NCBI GenBank assembly: GCA_013285405.1
Contig: CP053446.1
Coordinates: forward strand, 1,773,985-1,837,984
Direction: 5' to 3'
Origin: Ignavibacteriota bacterium
GTDB lineage: Bacteria > Bacteroidota > Ignavibacteria > Ignavibacteriales > Ignavibacteriaceae
DNA: 64,000 bases
Part shown: positions 16,399 through 25,284 of the stretch, piece after piece
Position numbering within the stretch: the stretch's first letter is position 1
How the letters are laid out: each line of letters starts with the position of its first letter
Position numbers and translations under genes: made by a program
Notes under the pieces: generated by a model
Databases searched by the model: none
The model's input: the letters and a program-made list of their open reading frames with translations, nothing else
What the model was told of the DNA's origin: nothing

Positions 16399-17400
16399 AT
16401 GTCTGATAAAAAAAGTATTCTCATCGTATTTACCGGCGGCACTTTTTCGATGAAGATTGATAAAAAGAAGTCAGGTGGTGCCGTGCCAAAATATTCCGGA
16501 GCGGAACTTCTGAAAAAGATTCCGGAAGCCAAGAAGATCGCAGATATTTCTTTTTATGATTTCGGGAAATATCCTGGTCCTCATGTTACTCCTGAAATTA
16601 TGATGGAATTATCAAAGCAATTGAGGAAACGGCTTACTGATAAAAAATATGATGGGATAATAATAACACATGGAACAGATACTCTTGAAGAAACTGCTTA
16701 CCTAATTGATCTAACAATCAAAACAGAAATACCAATTGTATTCACAGGCTCGATGAGGAATAGTTCGGAACAAAATTGGGATGGACCGAAAAATTTGATT
16801 GATTCATTACTTGTTTGTCTGAGTAAAAATTCAAGAGAAATGGGAACACTCGTTTGCATGAATGGTGAAGTGAATGCTGCAAGTGAAGTAACTAAAATTT
16901 TTTCAAATGAGTTTGAAACTTTTCAAAGTCTGGATTTTGGTACACTCGGTTTTGTTGAGAAAGGAAGAGTGATTTACAATCGTTTACCAAGATTTCTCGA
17001 AACAATTAATACAAATAAAATTAATACAAACGTTGATCTGCTTACGGTTTATGCAGGAATGGATGAAAAGTTTTTCAGACATTCTGCTGATTCTGATGCG
17101 GATGGACTAGTCATTGAAGCTTTAGGAGTTGGAAATGTTCCGCCTGCTGCATTTAAAGGAATTGAATATGTTATAAAAAAAAACATTCCGGTTGTGCTGG
17201 TATCAAGATGTCCAGCCGGAGAAACAGATTACATTTACAGTTATCCCGGGGCAGGAAGACACTTACATGATCTCGGTGTGATATTTACTGATTACCTGAA
17301 CGGTCAGAAAGCGAGAATCAAGCTGATGCTTGCTTTAGCTAAAACCAGTGATAGAAAAATCCTGAAGAAAATTTTTGAGGGCGAGATCAGGGAGATTTAG
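16399..17400 (+). CDS. ansA: L-asparaginase (type I-like)
   Basis: A 333-residue amidohydrolase that splits asparagine to aspartate and ammonia. The first active-site Thr is in LIVFTGGTFSM near residue 12. The second is in the IITHGTDTLEETAYLID block, followed by PIVFTGSMRNSSEQNWDGPK. There is no signal peptide, so it is cytoplasmic like AnsA rather than periplasmic AnsB. Divergent from nfu; convergent with murI, 12 bases away. Confidence 0.9.
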   Translation: MSDKKSILIVFTGGTFSMKIDKKKSGGAVPKYSGAELLKKIPEAKKIADISFYDFGKYPGPHVTPEIMMELSKQLRKRLTDKKYDGIIITHGTDTLEETAYLIDLTIKTEIPIVFTGSMRNSSEQNWDGPKNLIDSLLVCLSKNSREMGTLVCMNGEVNAASEVTKIFSNEFETFQSLDFGTLGFVEKGRVIYNRLPRFLETINTNKINTNVDLLTVYAGMDEKFFRHSADSDADGLVIEALGVGNVPPAAFKGIEYVIKKNIPVVLVSRCPAGETDYIYSYPGAGRHLHDLGVIFTDYLNGQKARIKLMLALAKTSDRKILKKIFEGEIREI

Positions 17401-17412
17401 ATATCCAATGAT

Positions 17413-18303
17413 TTAGCCCTTTGAAATCAACATTTCCAGATCAACTTTGTGGACGTGGTCTATTTCTTTTCCAAGAAACAATTCGGCAACTTCTTTAAAC
17501 TTTGCAGGAATATCACTTACGTAATATTCCTGCACTCCTGTTTTCTTTGAATCAGAAAGTAAATCAAGTTTTTCAAGTTCTGATTTAATTACTTCAGAAG
17601 AAGCGATGCCCGAATCAATCAAAGTAACTTTGCTGCCGATAACTTTCCGGATGACTTCAGATAATATTGGATAATGCGTACAACCAAGAACTAACGTATC
17701 GATTTTCTCTTCGCGTAGTTCTTTCAAATATTCCTCAGCAACTTCGTACGTTGCTTTGTGATTTATCCAGCCTTCTTCTGCAAGTGGTACAAATAGCGGA
17801 CAAGGTTTTTCAATAACCTGTGCAGAACTATTTATCTTTTTAATTTCTTTTGAATAAGCAAGGTTGCTGACAGTTGCTCTTGTTCCGATCACTCCGATTT
17901 TTTTACTTTGACTTTTCTTTAACGCCAGTCTCGAACCGGGTTCAATCATACCGATAATAGGAATGTCGAACTTTTTTTTCAGATCTGGAATTGCTATTGA
18001 TGAAGCTGTATTGCAAGCGACCACAAGTGCTTTAATATTTTTTTGCAGCAGGAATTTTGTGTCCTGGATTGAATATTCGATCACCGTTGAATTTGACTTT
18101 GAACCATAAGGAACACGCGCAGTATCACCGAAATAAATTATACTTTCGTTTGGCAGAGTTGAGGAAAGCCTTTTAACAACTGTTAGTCCGCCAATACCTG
18201 AGTCAAAGACACCGATCGGGCTTCGTTTCACTTCGCCCTGATGATTCGGGTTTTGTTTCACTTCGCCCTGACGGATTGGTTTTTGTTTGTCTGTTTGGTT
18301 CAA
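17413..18303 (-). CDS. murI: glutamate racemase with a repeat-derived N-terminal extension
   Basis: A 296-residue racemase supplying D-glutamate for peptidoglycan. The core starts at IGVFDSGIGGLTVVKRL, with catalytic Cys in VVACNTASS and in LVLGCTHYPIL. Ahead of the core lie 28 extra residues containing two 10-residue repeats, RQGEVKQNPN (11-20) and HQGEVKRSPI (21-30), encoded by a 30-base tandem DNA repeat. A GTG at 18231 (V25) would give MKRSPIGVFDSG, a normal MurI start, so the extension may not be translated. It follows glnD by 8 bases. Confidence 0.95.
   Translation of the reverse strand: MNQTDKQKPIRQGEVKQNPNHQGEVKRSPIGVFDSGIGGLTVVKRLSSTLPNESIIYFGDTARVPYGSKSNSTVIEYSIQDTKFLLQKNIKALVVACNTASSIAIPDLKKKFDIPIIGMIEPGSRLALKKSQSKKIGVIGTRATVSNLAYSKEIKKINSSAQVIEKPCPLFVPLAEEGWINHKATYEVAEEYLKELREEKIDTLVLGCTHYPILSEVIRKVIGSKVTLIDSGIASSEVIKSELEKLDLLSDSKKTGVQEYYVSDIPAKFKEVAELFLGKEIDHVHKVDLEMLISKG
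18214..18273 (-). repeat. 30-base tandem repeat at the murI 5' end
   Basis: Two in-frame 30-base units share the word CAGGGCGAAGTGAAAC and a following CCCGA. The unit resembles an intergenic palindromic repeat fragment captured by the gene rather than a normal part of MurI. Confidence 0.7.
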
Positions 18304-18311
18304 AATAATCC

Positions 18312-20879
18312 TTATAATAATTTATCAATTGAAGAAGCAATTTCATTTTTTACAAACTCGTAATCGTTGGGGGAAATTTTTTTTCCATTTCTATCAAGCA
18401 CATAAAATGCATCCACAATCTCGTCTCCCTGTGTAGAAATTTTTGCGAAGAAAATGTTCAAACCGAGTTCATTCATTTTGCTGGTAACATGATACAGAAA
18501 CCCTAATCTGTCAGGTGAATGAACATCAATGATGGTGTATCTTTCGTGATTTTCAAAAGCGACTTTTACATTACCTTTTTTCTTGAAAAGCTTACTTTCA
18601 ATTCTCCACCATTTTGATTTTAAAGAAGCCACTTCTTTTCCAAGCTGCAAAAGTCCGCGTACTGCAAGGTTCATATCTTCTTCTATTTTTTGAAATCGCG
18701 TTTTTTCAAGTTTATTATGCGAACTGAAGTCGGTTACGTTGAAAGTATCAATTACAATTCCGTCTTTACGAGTAAATATTTTTGCATCGTGAATGTTAAT
18801 GTCATTAATCGCCAGCACTCCACAAAGTTTTGAAAGCAGTGAAGGAAAATCTTTTGTGATGACTGTTATTCCGGTGTAACCGTTTGACTCAGAAAATATA
18901 ACAGAAACTACTGAACCTTTTTCAATTTCCTCAATGTGTCTGGCGATTTCTTCGGCACCAAAATGATGAGTGTATGCTAAATCGTCGATTGAATCTATAT
19001 GCTGTTGAACGTCTTCTTCGGAGATATTGGGAGAAAATTTGCTAATCTCTTTTGGAACAGCAAAGGTAGTAGAGTACAATAGTTCTTCACCTGAAATTTT
19101 TTCTTCAAGCATTGCACGGGTTTTCCGGTAAAGTTCTGCAAGAAGTTCATTCTTCCAGCTTGTCCATACAACGGGATTAACAGCAGACAAATCAGCATAA
19201 GTTAAAAGATAAAGTTGTTCAAGCTCTTCAATAGATTTAAATCTTGAGGTAAAGTTATTCAGGGTTTCGGGATCATTTAAATTTCTTCTGAATGCAGTTT
19301 GTTCCATTACAAGATGATTCATCACTAATGAAGAAACAATACTTATTTCTTCGTCACCATATCCCATTCGGTACATTATTGAAGCAGCAAGTTCAGCCCC
19401 TAGAATTTCGTGTCCGCTTATATTTATTGGCTTTGCAATATCGTGAAGAAGTAATCCGAGGAAAAGTTTTTCTTTGTCTTTAAGCTTATTAAAAATTTTT
19501 CCTAAGTGTGAATTTTCATTAGCAAGATTTTCTACATTTTGGATTGCAATAAGCGTGTGTTCATCGGCAGTGTAAGTATGATAAACTCCATGCTGGAGAA
19601 ATCCATTAAGGTCTTTGAACTCGGGCATAAATGCACCAAGTGCACCGAGTTCATTCATTATGTAAAGTGTTTGCCCCACATTATTCGGCAGTCTTAATAT
19701 TTCTCTGAAGAACACAGAAGATTCACTCTCCTGAATATGATGTCTGTCAGTAGCCTCAAACTTGTCAACAATGTATGAGCGAAGTTCTTCATCAAATCTG
19801 GCTGAATGCAAACCGCGATAATAAAATACACGCAGGATATCTGACATACTTAACGGCGTATTATTCCGCATTGAAATCACTTTACCTTTAATAATAAAAT
19901 CATCATCAAGATTTATTGATAACGAGGCTGGCAATGAGGCTACCACAGCATCATCGTGTAGTTTTTTTGTAATCGATTTGGAAAAACGGTTAAGTATCAC
20001 TGCGGCATTAAAATATATCCGCATAAAATCTATCAGGGATTCTTCCTCAAATCCAAAAATTTTTGCAATCCTGATTTGTTCGCTGAACTCAAACCGGTCA
20101 TGCTTTTGCTTTGCTTCAAGGTGCATGAGGTTTCTGACAGAAAGAATCATTTTATAACTGCTAAGCACACGATTGCATTCATCAATTGAAGAAGCTTTTT
20201 CATTTTTCAGAATATTCAGGAAGGTTTCAATCTGTGTCGCTTCCTGCTGTTTATTTATCAATTCTTTGTTTGCGAAAATATAAATCCATTCCACCAATTG
20301 TAAATCTCTTAATCCGCCGGCTGAATATTTTAGATTTGGTTCCAGCATTTTTGGTGATGAACCATACTTTTTATATCGCTCTTCTGAATCTTCGATCAAT
20401 CTGTTAATCAAGTCTGCTTTCATTTCCTCATTGATTGAATTGAGCAGAGTTTCATTCCAGAGGTGATAAACTTTTTCTGAGCCCAACAAGTATCGGGTTT
20501 CAAAAAATTGTGTGAACGTATGAAGATCTGACAGCATATATTTCCGGATGTCGGATAAATCTCTGACTGTATGAGAAACTTCCAATCCGTTATCCCAGAA
20601 TTTTGTTACCAGCTCAGAAATGTCCTTCGCATTTTCTTCAACTGATTCTGAAATAAAAATTATATCAATGTCTGAATAAGGAGAAAACTCACGGCGGCTG
20701 AAACTTCCTGCTGAAGCAAGGGCGAAGTGATATTTTTTTGTTCCTGTCACAGCACGGATAAATTCCTCAATCATCAGGCTGTATTCTTTGCTGAACCTCA
20801 ATGCATCTGCTTGTTTTGCATGAGCTGCAAAAAGAAGGTCACGTCGTTCCCTGAATATTTTTTTTATATCCGAATCCAA
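18312..20879 (-). CDS. glnD: [Protein-PII] uridylyltransferase/uridylyl-removing enzyme
   Basis: An 855-residue nitrogen sensor. The order is a nucleotidyltransferase domain with SAGSFSRREFSPYSDIDIIF (G58-S59, D70, D72), then the GlnD-specific helical region, an HD domain (FLGLLLHDIAKPI near residue 470) and two C-terminal ACT domains (VIFSESNGYTGITVITKDFP and YTIIDVHSPDRLGFLYHVTS). It uridylylates PII under nitrogen limitation and reverses this when glutamine binds the ACT domains (family knowledge). No glnB or amtB is seen in this window. Length is normal for GlnD, and it lies 8 bases ahead of murI. Confidence 0.95.
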   Translation of the reverse strand: MDSDIKKIFRERRDLLFAAHAKQADALRFSKEYSLMIEEFIRAVTGTKKYHFALASAGSFSRREFSPYSDIDIIFISESVEENAKDISELVTKFWDNGLEVSHTVRDLSDIRKYMLSDLHTFTQFFETRYLLGSEKVYHLWNETLLNSINEEMKADLINRLIEDSEERYKKYGSSPKMLEPNLKYSAGGLRDLQLVEWIYIFANKELINKQQEATQIETFLNILKNEKASSIDECNRVLSSYKMILSVRNLMHLEAKQKHDRFEFSEQIRIAKIFGFEEESLIDFMRIYFNAAVILNRFSKSITKKLHDDAVVASLPASLSINLDDDFIIKGKVISMRNNTPLSMSDILRVFYYRGLHSARFDEELRSYIVDKFEATDRHHIQESESSVFFREILRLPNNVGQTLYIMNELGALGAFMPEFKDLNGFLQHGVYHTYTADEHTLIAIQNVENLANENSHLGKIFNKLKDKEKLFLGLLLHDIAKPINISGHEILGAELAASIMYRMGYGDEEISIVSSLVMNHLVMEQTAFRRNLNDPETLNNFTSRFKSIEELEQLYLLTYADLSAVNPVVWTSWKNELLAELYRKTRAMLEEKISGEELLYSTTFAVPKEISKFSPNISEEDVQQHIDSIDDLAYTHHFGAEEIARHIEEIEKGSVVSVIFSESNGYTGITVITKDFPSLLSKLCGVLAINDINIHDAKIFTRKDGIVIDTFNVTDFSSHNKLEKTRFQKIEEDMNLAVRGLLQLGKEVASLKSKWWRIESKLFKKKGNVKVAFENHERYTIIDVHSPDRLGFLYHVTSKMNELGLNIFFAKISTQGDEIVDAFYVLDRNGKKISPNDYEFVKNEIASSIDKLL

Positions 20880-20975
20880 AATATTAATCCTGTAAAATCC
20901 TGAATCATTTATTTGAGACTTCTGAATTATTATGAATGTGTTACTCTTTTTAATTTAAAAACCAGATATTTCACT

Positions 20976-20996
20976 CCTGCCTTGCCGGCAGGCAGG
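20976..20996. repeat. CCTGCC..GGCAGG palindrome
   Basis: A 21-base near-perfect palindrome (CCTGCCTTGCCGGCAGGCAG plus G) between queF and glnD. Related palindromes occur at 33867-33887, at 49660-49681 and inside the A2M gene at 33207-33228. Confidence 0.7.
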
Positions 20997-21033
20997 TCGT
21001 TCAATATGACAAATTATAATTTTTCAGAAGTCT

Positions 21034-21417
21034 CTATTTATTAAACAGATCACTGAAATACTCAGCTTCAATCATTGATGAAATGCCACCTCTTACATTG
21101 AACTCGGCAGTTATCAGCATATATCGCGGCTTGCAAACATTTACAAGGTCATCCAAAATTTTGTTCGTGGCACTTTCAAAAAACAAACCGTCGTTCCGGT
21201 ATGAGTTGAAATAAATTTTTAATGATTTTAATTCGATACAGAGTTTATCAGGAACGTATTCAACAGTGATCGTTGCAAAATCAGGCTGACCTGTTTTTGG
21301 ACAAAGCGAAGTGAATTCCGGTGCAGTGTGAATTATTGTATAATCACGATCCGGGAATTCGTTTTTAAATGTTTCAATAATTTTTCTTTTCTGATTGATA
21401 TATTTTATTGTTTTCAT
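21034..21417 (-). CDS. queF: NADPH-dependent 7-cyano-7-deazaguanine reductase QueF
   Basis: A 127-residue short-type QueF that reduces preQ0 to preQ1 in queuosine synthesis. The core block [20 protein letters not shown] carries the Cys that attacks the nitrile. It is followed by [20 protein letters not shown] with the NADPH-binding (E)LKSLK motif. It lies 21 bases after queC on the same strand, giving successive pathway steps; queA lies 13 kb away. Confidence 0.96.
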   Translation of the reverse strand: MKTIKYINQKRKIIETFKNEFPDRDYTIIHTAPEFTSLCPKTGQPDFATITVEYVPDKLCIELKSLKIYFNSYRNDGLFFESATNKILDDLVNVCKPRYMLITAEFNVRGGISSMIEAEYFSDLFNK

Positions 21418-21438
21418 AAATCTCTCAAAAGTTATTAA

Positions 21439-22134
21439 TCATTTGTAAATAGGTTTAGTTTTATACTTTATTGGATCTTCAACTCCGGCCATCTGAAATC
21501 CTCTGAGACGAAGAGCGCAGCTATCACAAACTCCGCAAGCAATATCTTCGTTTTGATAACAACTCCATGTTAAATGCAGTGGTGCATTTAATTTAATTCC
21601 TTTTTTTATTATTTCAGCTTTTGAAAGATGAATAACAGGTGTTTCAATTTTAATTTTTGTTTCGGGTTTTGTCCCAAGATCAATCATCTTTTCAAATGCA
21701 GAAAAGAATTCAGGTCTGCAATCAGGATAGCCGGAAGAATCTTCATATACAGCACCGATAAAAACAGCTTTTGCATTCAGCACTTCTGCCCAGCTAACAC
21801 AAGCCGAAAGAATATTTGCATTCCTGAATGGAACGTATGAAGTTGGTACTTCCTTGTTGCTGAGATTCGCATTTGATACCGAAATATCTTTATCCGTTAA
21901 TGATGAACCACCGATTTTTGAAAGATGAGGATAATCAATGACCAATCTTTCATTGATTTTATAAAAATCGGCAATGTCGTTGAAAGCTTTCAGTTCCCGA
22001 TTTTCGGTTCGCTGACCATAATTAATATGCGCAAATGCAAGTTGATATTTTTCATCTGCAATTGCAGCAGTCACACAACTATCCATTCCTCCGCTGACGG
22101 CGACAACAGCAAGTTCTTTTACATCAATATTCAT
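21439..22134 (-). CDS. queC: 7-cyano-7-deazaguanine synthase QueC
   Basis: A 231-residue ATP-dependent enzyme converting 7-carboxy-7-deazaguanine to preQ0. The PP-loop AVSGGMDSCVTAA is at the N-terminus, and the C-terminal zinc site is CYQNEDIACGVCDSCALR. It forms an operon with queF. I looked for a preQ1-type aptamer ahead of the start and did not recognise one. Confidence 0.96.
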   Translation of the reverse strand: MNIDVKELAVVAVSGGMDSCVTAAIADEKYQLAFAHINYGQRTENRELKAFNDIADFYKINERLVIDYPHLSKIGGSSLTDKDISVSNANLSNKEVPTSYVPFRNANILSACVSWAEVLNAKAVFIGAVYEDSSGYPDCRPEFFSAFEKMIDLGTKPETKIKIETPVIHLSKAEIIKKGIKLNAPLHLTWSCYQNEDIACGVCDSCALRLRGFQMAGVEDPIKYKTKPIYK

Positions 22135-22298
22135 AATTTCAATAAATTGATGTTTAAAATACTAAATTGGAAAGTGAGTTTACAGGTCTGTTTTAATGGA
22201 ATTAATTATCTTTTTGAAAAAAATACAGAGATAATTAAGAAACTGATTTTGAAGGTAATGAGAAAAATTAATGATGAACCATGAACAATAGAAGGGAC

Positions 22299-22378
22299 AA
22301 TCATTCAATACATAATACAATCATACATCTCATACAATCAGACGCTTGTAGTTGTATGTTTGTATGGATGTATGATAA
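22299..22378. repeat. CATACA-type inverted repeat ahead of tpiA
   Basis: The left arm rich in ATCATACATCTCATACAATC is mirrored by GTATGTTTGTATGGATGTAT on the right, separated by about 15 bases. It is the same word family as 3351-3382 and 34772-34880. It lies in the divergent region between queC and tpiA and would form a long imperfect hairpin. Confidence 0.6.
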
Positions 22379-22420
22379 ATTTCGCATCATATATAAATAA
22401 TTTTTCAAAAGGAATATGTA

Positions 22421-23173
22421 ATGCGTAAAAAAGTCATAGCCGGTAATTGGAAAATGAATATGGACATGCATCAATCACAAAAATTGGTGTCTGAAATAAT
22501 TAATGGATTGGGAAAAGATAACCGGGCAGAAGTTATAATTTGTCCGCCTTTTACATCGTTGAGTGAAGTTAGTTCATTGTTGAAAGGAACACAGATAAAA
22601 CTTGGTGCACAAAATATGTTTTACGAAGAAAGCGGAGCTTTTACCGGAGAAATATCTGCTGATATGCTGAAGTCTGTTGATTGTGAATTTGTAATTATCG
22701 GTCACTCAGAACGAAGAGTAATTTTTAATGAATCAGATGAACTGATAAACAAAAAAATAAAAACAGCGCTGACAAAAGGATTGAAACCAATTTTCTGCAT
22801 TGGAGAGCTTCTCGGGCAAAGAGAAAAAAACGAAACAATGAAAGTTGTTACACAACAGATTGAAAAAGGATTGGAAGGAATTTCTTCTGAACAAATGAAA
22901 AATATTATTATTGCTTACGAACCTGTCTGGGCAATTGGGACAGGTAAAACTGCAACACCACAACAGGCACAGGAAGTTCATTCGTTCATTCGCGACTTAA
23001 TCGCAAAAAAATTCTCGACGTCGGTTGCAGAAAATTTAATCATCCAGTACGGCGGAAGTGTAAAATCAGAAAATTCTGGAGAACTTCTCTCACAAAAAGA
23101 TATTGACGGTGCACTCGTTGGTGGAGCTTGTCTGAAAGCAGATTCGTTTCTCGGGATTATTGTTTCTGCGTAA
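22421..23173 (+). CDS. tpiA: triosephosphate isomerase
   Basis: A 250-residue TIM barrel interconverting glyceraldehyde 3-phosphate and dihydroxyacetone phosphate. It has the substrate Lys in AGNWKMN, the catalytic His in VIIGHSERR, the catalytic Glu in IAYEPVWAIGTG and the phosphate loop at IQYGGSVKSEN. The ribosome site is AAAGGAAT. Full length and apparently alone, with 600 bases of non-coding sequence after it. Confidence 0.98.
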   Translation: MRKKVIAGNWKMNMDMHQSQKLVSEIINGLGKDNRAEVIICPPFTSLSEVSSLLKGTQIKLGAQNMFYEESGAFTGEISADMLKSVDCEFVIIGHSERRVIFNESDELINKKIKTALTKGLKPIFCIGELLGQREKNETMKVVTQQIEKGLEGISSEQMKNIIIAYEPVWAIGTGKTATPQQAQEVHSFIRDLIAKKFSTSVAENLIIQYGGSVKSENSGELLSQKDIDGALVGGACLKADSFLGIIVSA

Positions 23174-23573
23174 TAAACTCTATCGGAAAGATCGGACTGA
23201 TAAAGAAAAGATATGTGCTTAAACGCAATACTCAATTAATTCTTTCAGTTTAAAACAATACCATCAAACAATTTTCTTTCCTTTTGATTTATGAGTACTT
23301 AAATTCTCATCTTTCTTGCTTGACGATTTTTCCTCACTGTTAATTTTATTGATTGTGAATAATTTACAGGTATTCAACTCTTTGTAGATTGGTTAAGAGA
23401 TAATAGTAAGCTCAACACGTATTTTGACTACTTAGAAATTTATGATAATTATGGCAGCTAACAGTTTACAAATCAAGTGGAGTTTAAACTAATCAACTGG
23501 TCACTTAAAAGTTTACTTGTTCGAATAAGATCATACCATAAAAGTGTGCTGGACAAGAACAAACGAAAATAAA
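23174..23573. other. non-coding stretch, no gene recognised
   Basis: AT-rich sequence between tpiA and the hairpin at 23574, with stops in all frames and no RNA gene or known motif that I can recognise. It may hold decayed coding sequence, but I could not identify any. Confidence 0.5.
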
Positions 23574-23597
23574 ACTGCCAACCCATACAATGGCAGT
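23574..23597. terminator. hairpin ACTGCCA / TGGCAGT
   Basis: A 7-base perfect stem with a 10-base loop, A-rich before and T-rich after. It is a plausible bidirectional terminator between plus-strand tpiA and minus-strand citrate synthase. Confidence 0.6.
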
Positions 23598-23609
23598 TAT
23601 ATTTTAAAA

Positions 23610-23760
23610 TGTAGAGGCTGTCTCAAAAGTCCAAAAATGTCAACCTGAGTCCTTCGATAAACTCAGGGCAAGCGCTGTCGAAGACTGACAATTTGGATTA
23701 AAAACACTCTTCGACAATCTCAGGGTAACAGAAATAATTAGTTATGAGACAGCCTCTACA
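23610..23760. mobile_element. MITE-like element with 16-base terminal inverted repeats
   Basis: A 151-base element bounded by perfect 16-base inverted repeats, TGTAGAGGCTGTCTCA (23610-23625) and TGAGACAGCCTCTACA (23745-23760). The interior has no ORF and carries two copies of a CTTCGAyAAnCTCAGGG word. The core end GAGGCTGTCTCA recurs at both ends of 49821-49966 and at 26706. The ends resemble insertion-sequence termini; a parent element is not in the window. Confidence 0.75.
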
Positions 23761-23774
23761 AAGACTGAGTCTTT

Positions 23775-25085
23775 TTATTTTTTTATTCCCGCAGCTTCCT
23801 CAAGCATTTCGGTTGTAACAGATTTTGGTCTTTCCAGAGGATAACCGAGTCCGCGATCCCAGATAATATTTGCAACAACACCAAGCGATCTCCCTACAGC
23901 AAAAAGAACGGTGTAGAAATCATATTCTTTTAATCCATAATACCACTGGATTACACCGGATTGTGCATCAACATTTGGCCATGGATTTTTTGCTTTGCCC
24001 TGTTCAAGTAATATTGGTGGCACAACTTTGAAAAGCAGATCAACATACTTAAACAAAAGATCATTGGGTAAATGTTTTAAACAAAACTCTCTTTGAGCCA
24101 TGTAACGTGGATCGGTTTTTCTTAAAACTGCATGTCCAAATCCGGGAATAACCTGTCCGCTTTTAAGTGTTTCCAGAACGAAATTTTTCATTTCTTCTTC
24201 AGTAGGAACTTTTTCGCCCAGCTTTATATGAAGCTCATGCAGCCACCTCAAAACTTCCTGGTTTGCAAGTCCGTGTAATGGACCGGCGAGACCATTAGTC
24301 ATTGCAGATATTGAATAATAAATATCTGAAAGAGCGCTCGCCACGAGATGACCTGTATGAGCACTAACGTTTCCGCTTTCATGATCGCTGTGTAAAATGA
24401 AATACATTCTGGCAACATCATCATAAGGTTTTGGTATTCCCATCATGTGAGCAAAGTTTGCTCCAAAATCCAGCTTTGGATCGGATTCAATTATCTTCCC
24501 GCCTTTGTATTTTATCCTGTAAATGAATGCAGCGATTTCAGGAAGTTTTGCCAGAAGATTCAAACCATCTTCATAAGTAGGATTCCAATAATCATTTTTC
24601 TTTAGTATTCCAGAATTGTAATCTCTGACAAAAACAGATTCACGCTGCATAGACAGAATTGCAGTTGAAAACATTACCATAGGATGAGAATCATGCGGCA
24701 TTGCTTTCAGAATATCGAAAACATAAGTCGGCACAATTTTACGACGACTAAATTCCATCGTAACTTCCTTAATATCATCCTGTGTTGGAATCTCGCCGGT
24801 TAATAAGAAGAAATAAAATCCTTCCACAAAAGGCATTTCTCCGCCGGGAACTTTGGGAAGTTTCTCCATCACTTCCGGAATTGTCAATCCTCTGAATCGG
24901 ATCCCTTCAAAAGGATCGAGATAAGAGATATCTGTGACAAGACTTTTAATATCGCGCGCTCCTCCTATAACCTGACCAATATCTACTTCATCTACTTTCA
25001 CGTTTCCGAATTCTTTGATTAAACGTGCAGTACGCGGTCTCCACTCCTCAATTTTTTTTCTTAGTTTTTCTTTTAGTTCAGACAT
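23775..25085 (-). CDS. gltA: citrate synthase, eukaryote-like type
   Basis: A 436-residue enzyme condensing acetyl-CoA and oxaloacetate. It looks like the mitochondrial-type clade rather than the E. coli type. Evidence is the block HESGNVSAHTGHLVASALSD, the catalytic-His block NGLAGPLHGLANQEVL, and PGFGHAVLRKTDPRYMAQRE with the second His, then the C-terminal Asp region NVDAQSGVIQWYYG. GGAGG lies just ahead of the ATG. It is monocistronic between the MITE-like element and its own 200-base upstream region. Confidence 0.95.
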   Translation of the reverse strand: MSELKEKLRKKIEEWRPRTARLIKEFGNVKVDEVDIGQVIGGARDIKSLVTDISYLDPFEGIRFRGLTIPEVMEKLPKVPGGEMPFVEGFYFFLLTGEIPTQDDIKEVTMEFSRRKIVPTYVFDILKAMPHDSHPMVMFSTAILSMQRESVFVRDYNSGILKKNDYWNPTYEDGLNLLAKLPEIAAFIYRIKYKGGKIIESDPKLDFGANFAHMMGIPKPYDDVARMYFILHSDHESGNVSAHTGHLVASALSDIYYSISAMTNGLAGPLHGLANQEVLRWLHELHIKLGEKVPTEEEMKNFVLETLKSGQVIPGFGHAVLRKTDPRYMAQREFCLKHLPNDLLFKYVDLLFKVVPPILLEQGKAKNPWPNVDAQSGVIQWYYGLKEYDFYTVLFAVGRSLGVVANIIWDRGLGYPLERPKSVTTEMLEEAAGIKK

Positions 25086-25284
25086 TTTTCCTCCACTGAT
25101 TTTAGTTATAATTCAATTAATAATGGGTAAGCATTTTTGATTGTTCGTATTCCCACTGATATAAAAAATTTATCAGCAGGTGTAGAGCTGATGGCAAGAT
25201 GCAATGTGTTTGAAAGATACTCCAATTGCCCCTCTTGATTAAAACGAATAATTTACTTTTTTAATATATCAATAGTTTGTGCCA

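Noticed and set aside
22135..22420. preQ1 riboswitch ahead of queC-queF
   Set aside because: I looked for the aptamer pattern in the leader and found only an A/T-rich region and a CATACA-type repeat.
23174..23573. decayed gene between tpiA and the hairpin
   Set aside because: No frame longer than a few dozen codons and no recognisable motif; kept only as a non-coding stretch.
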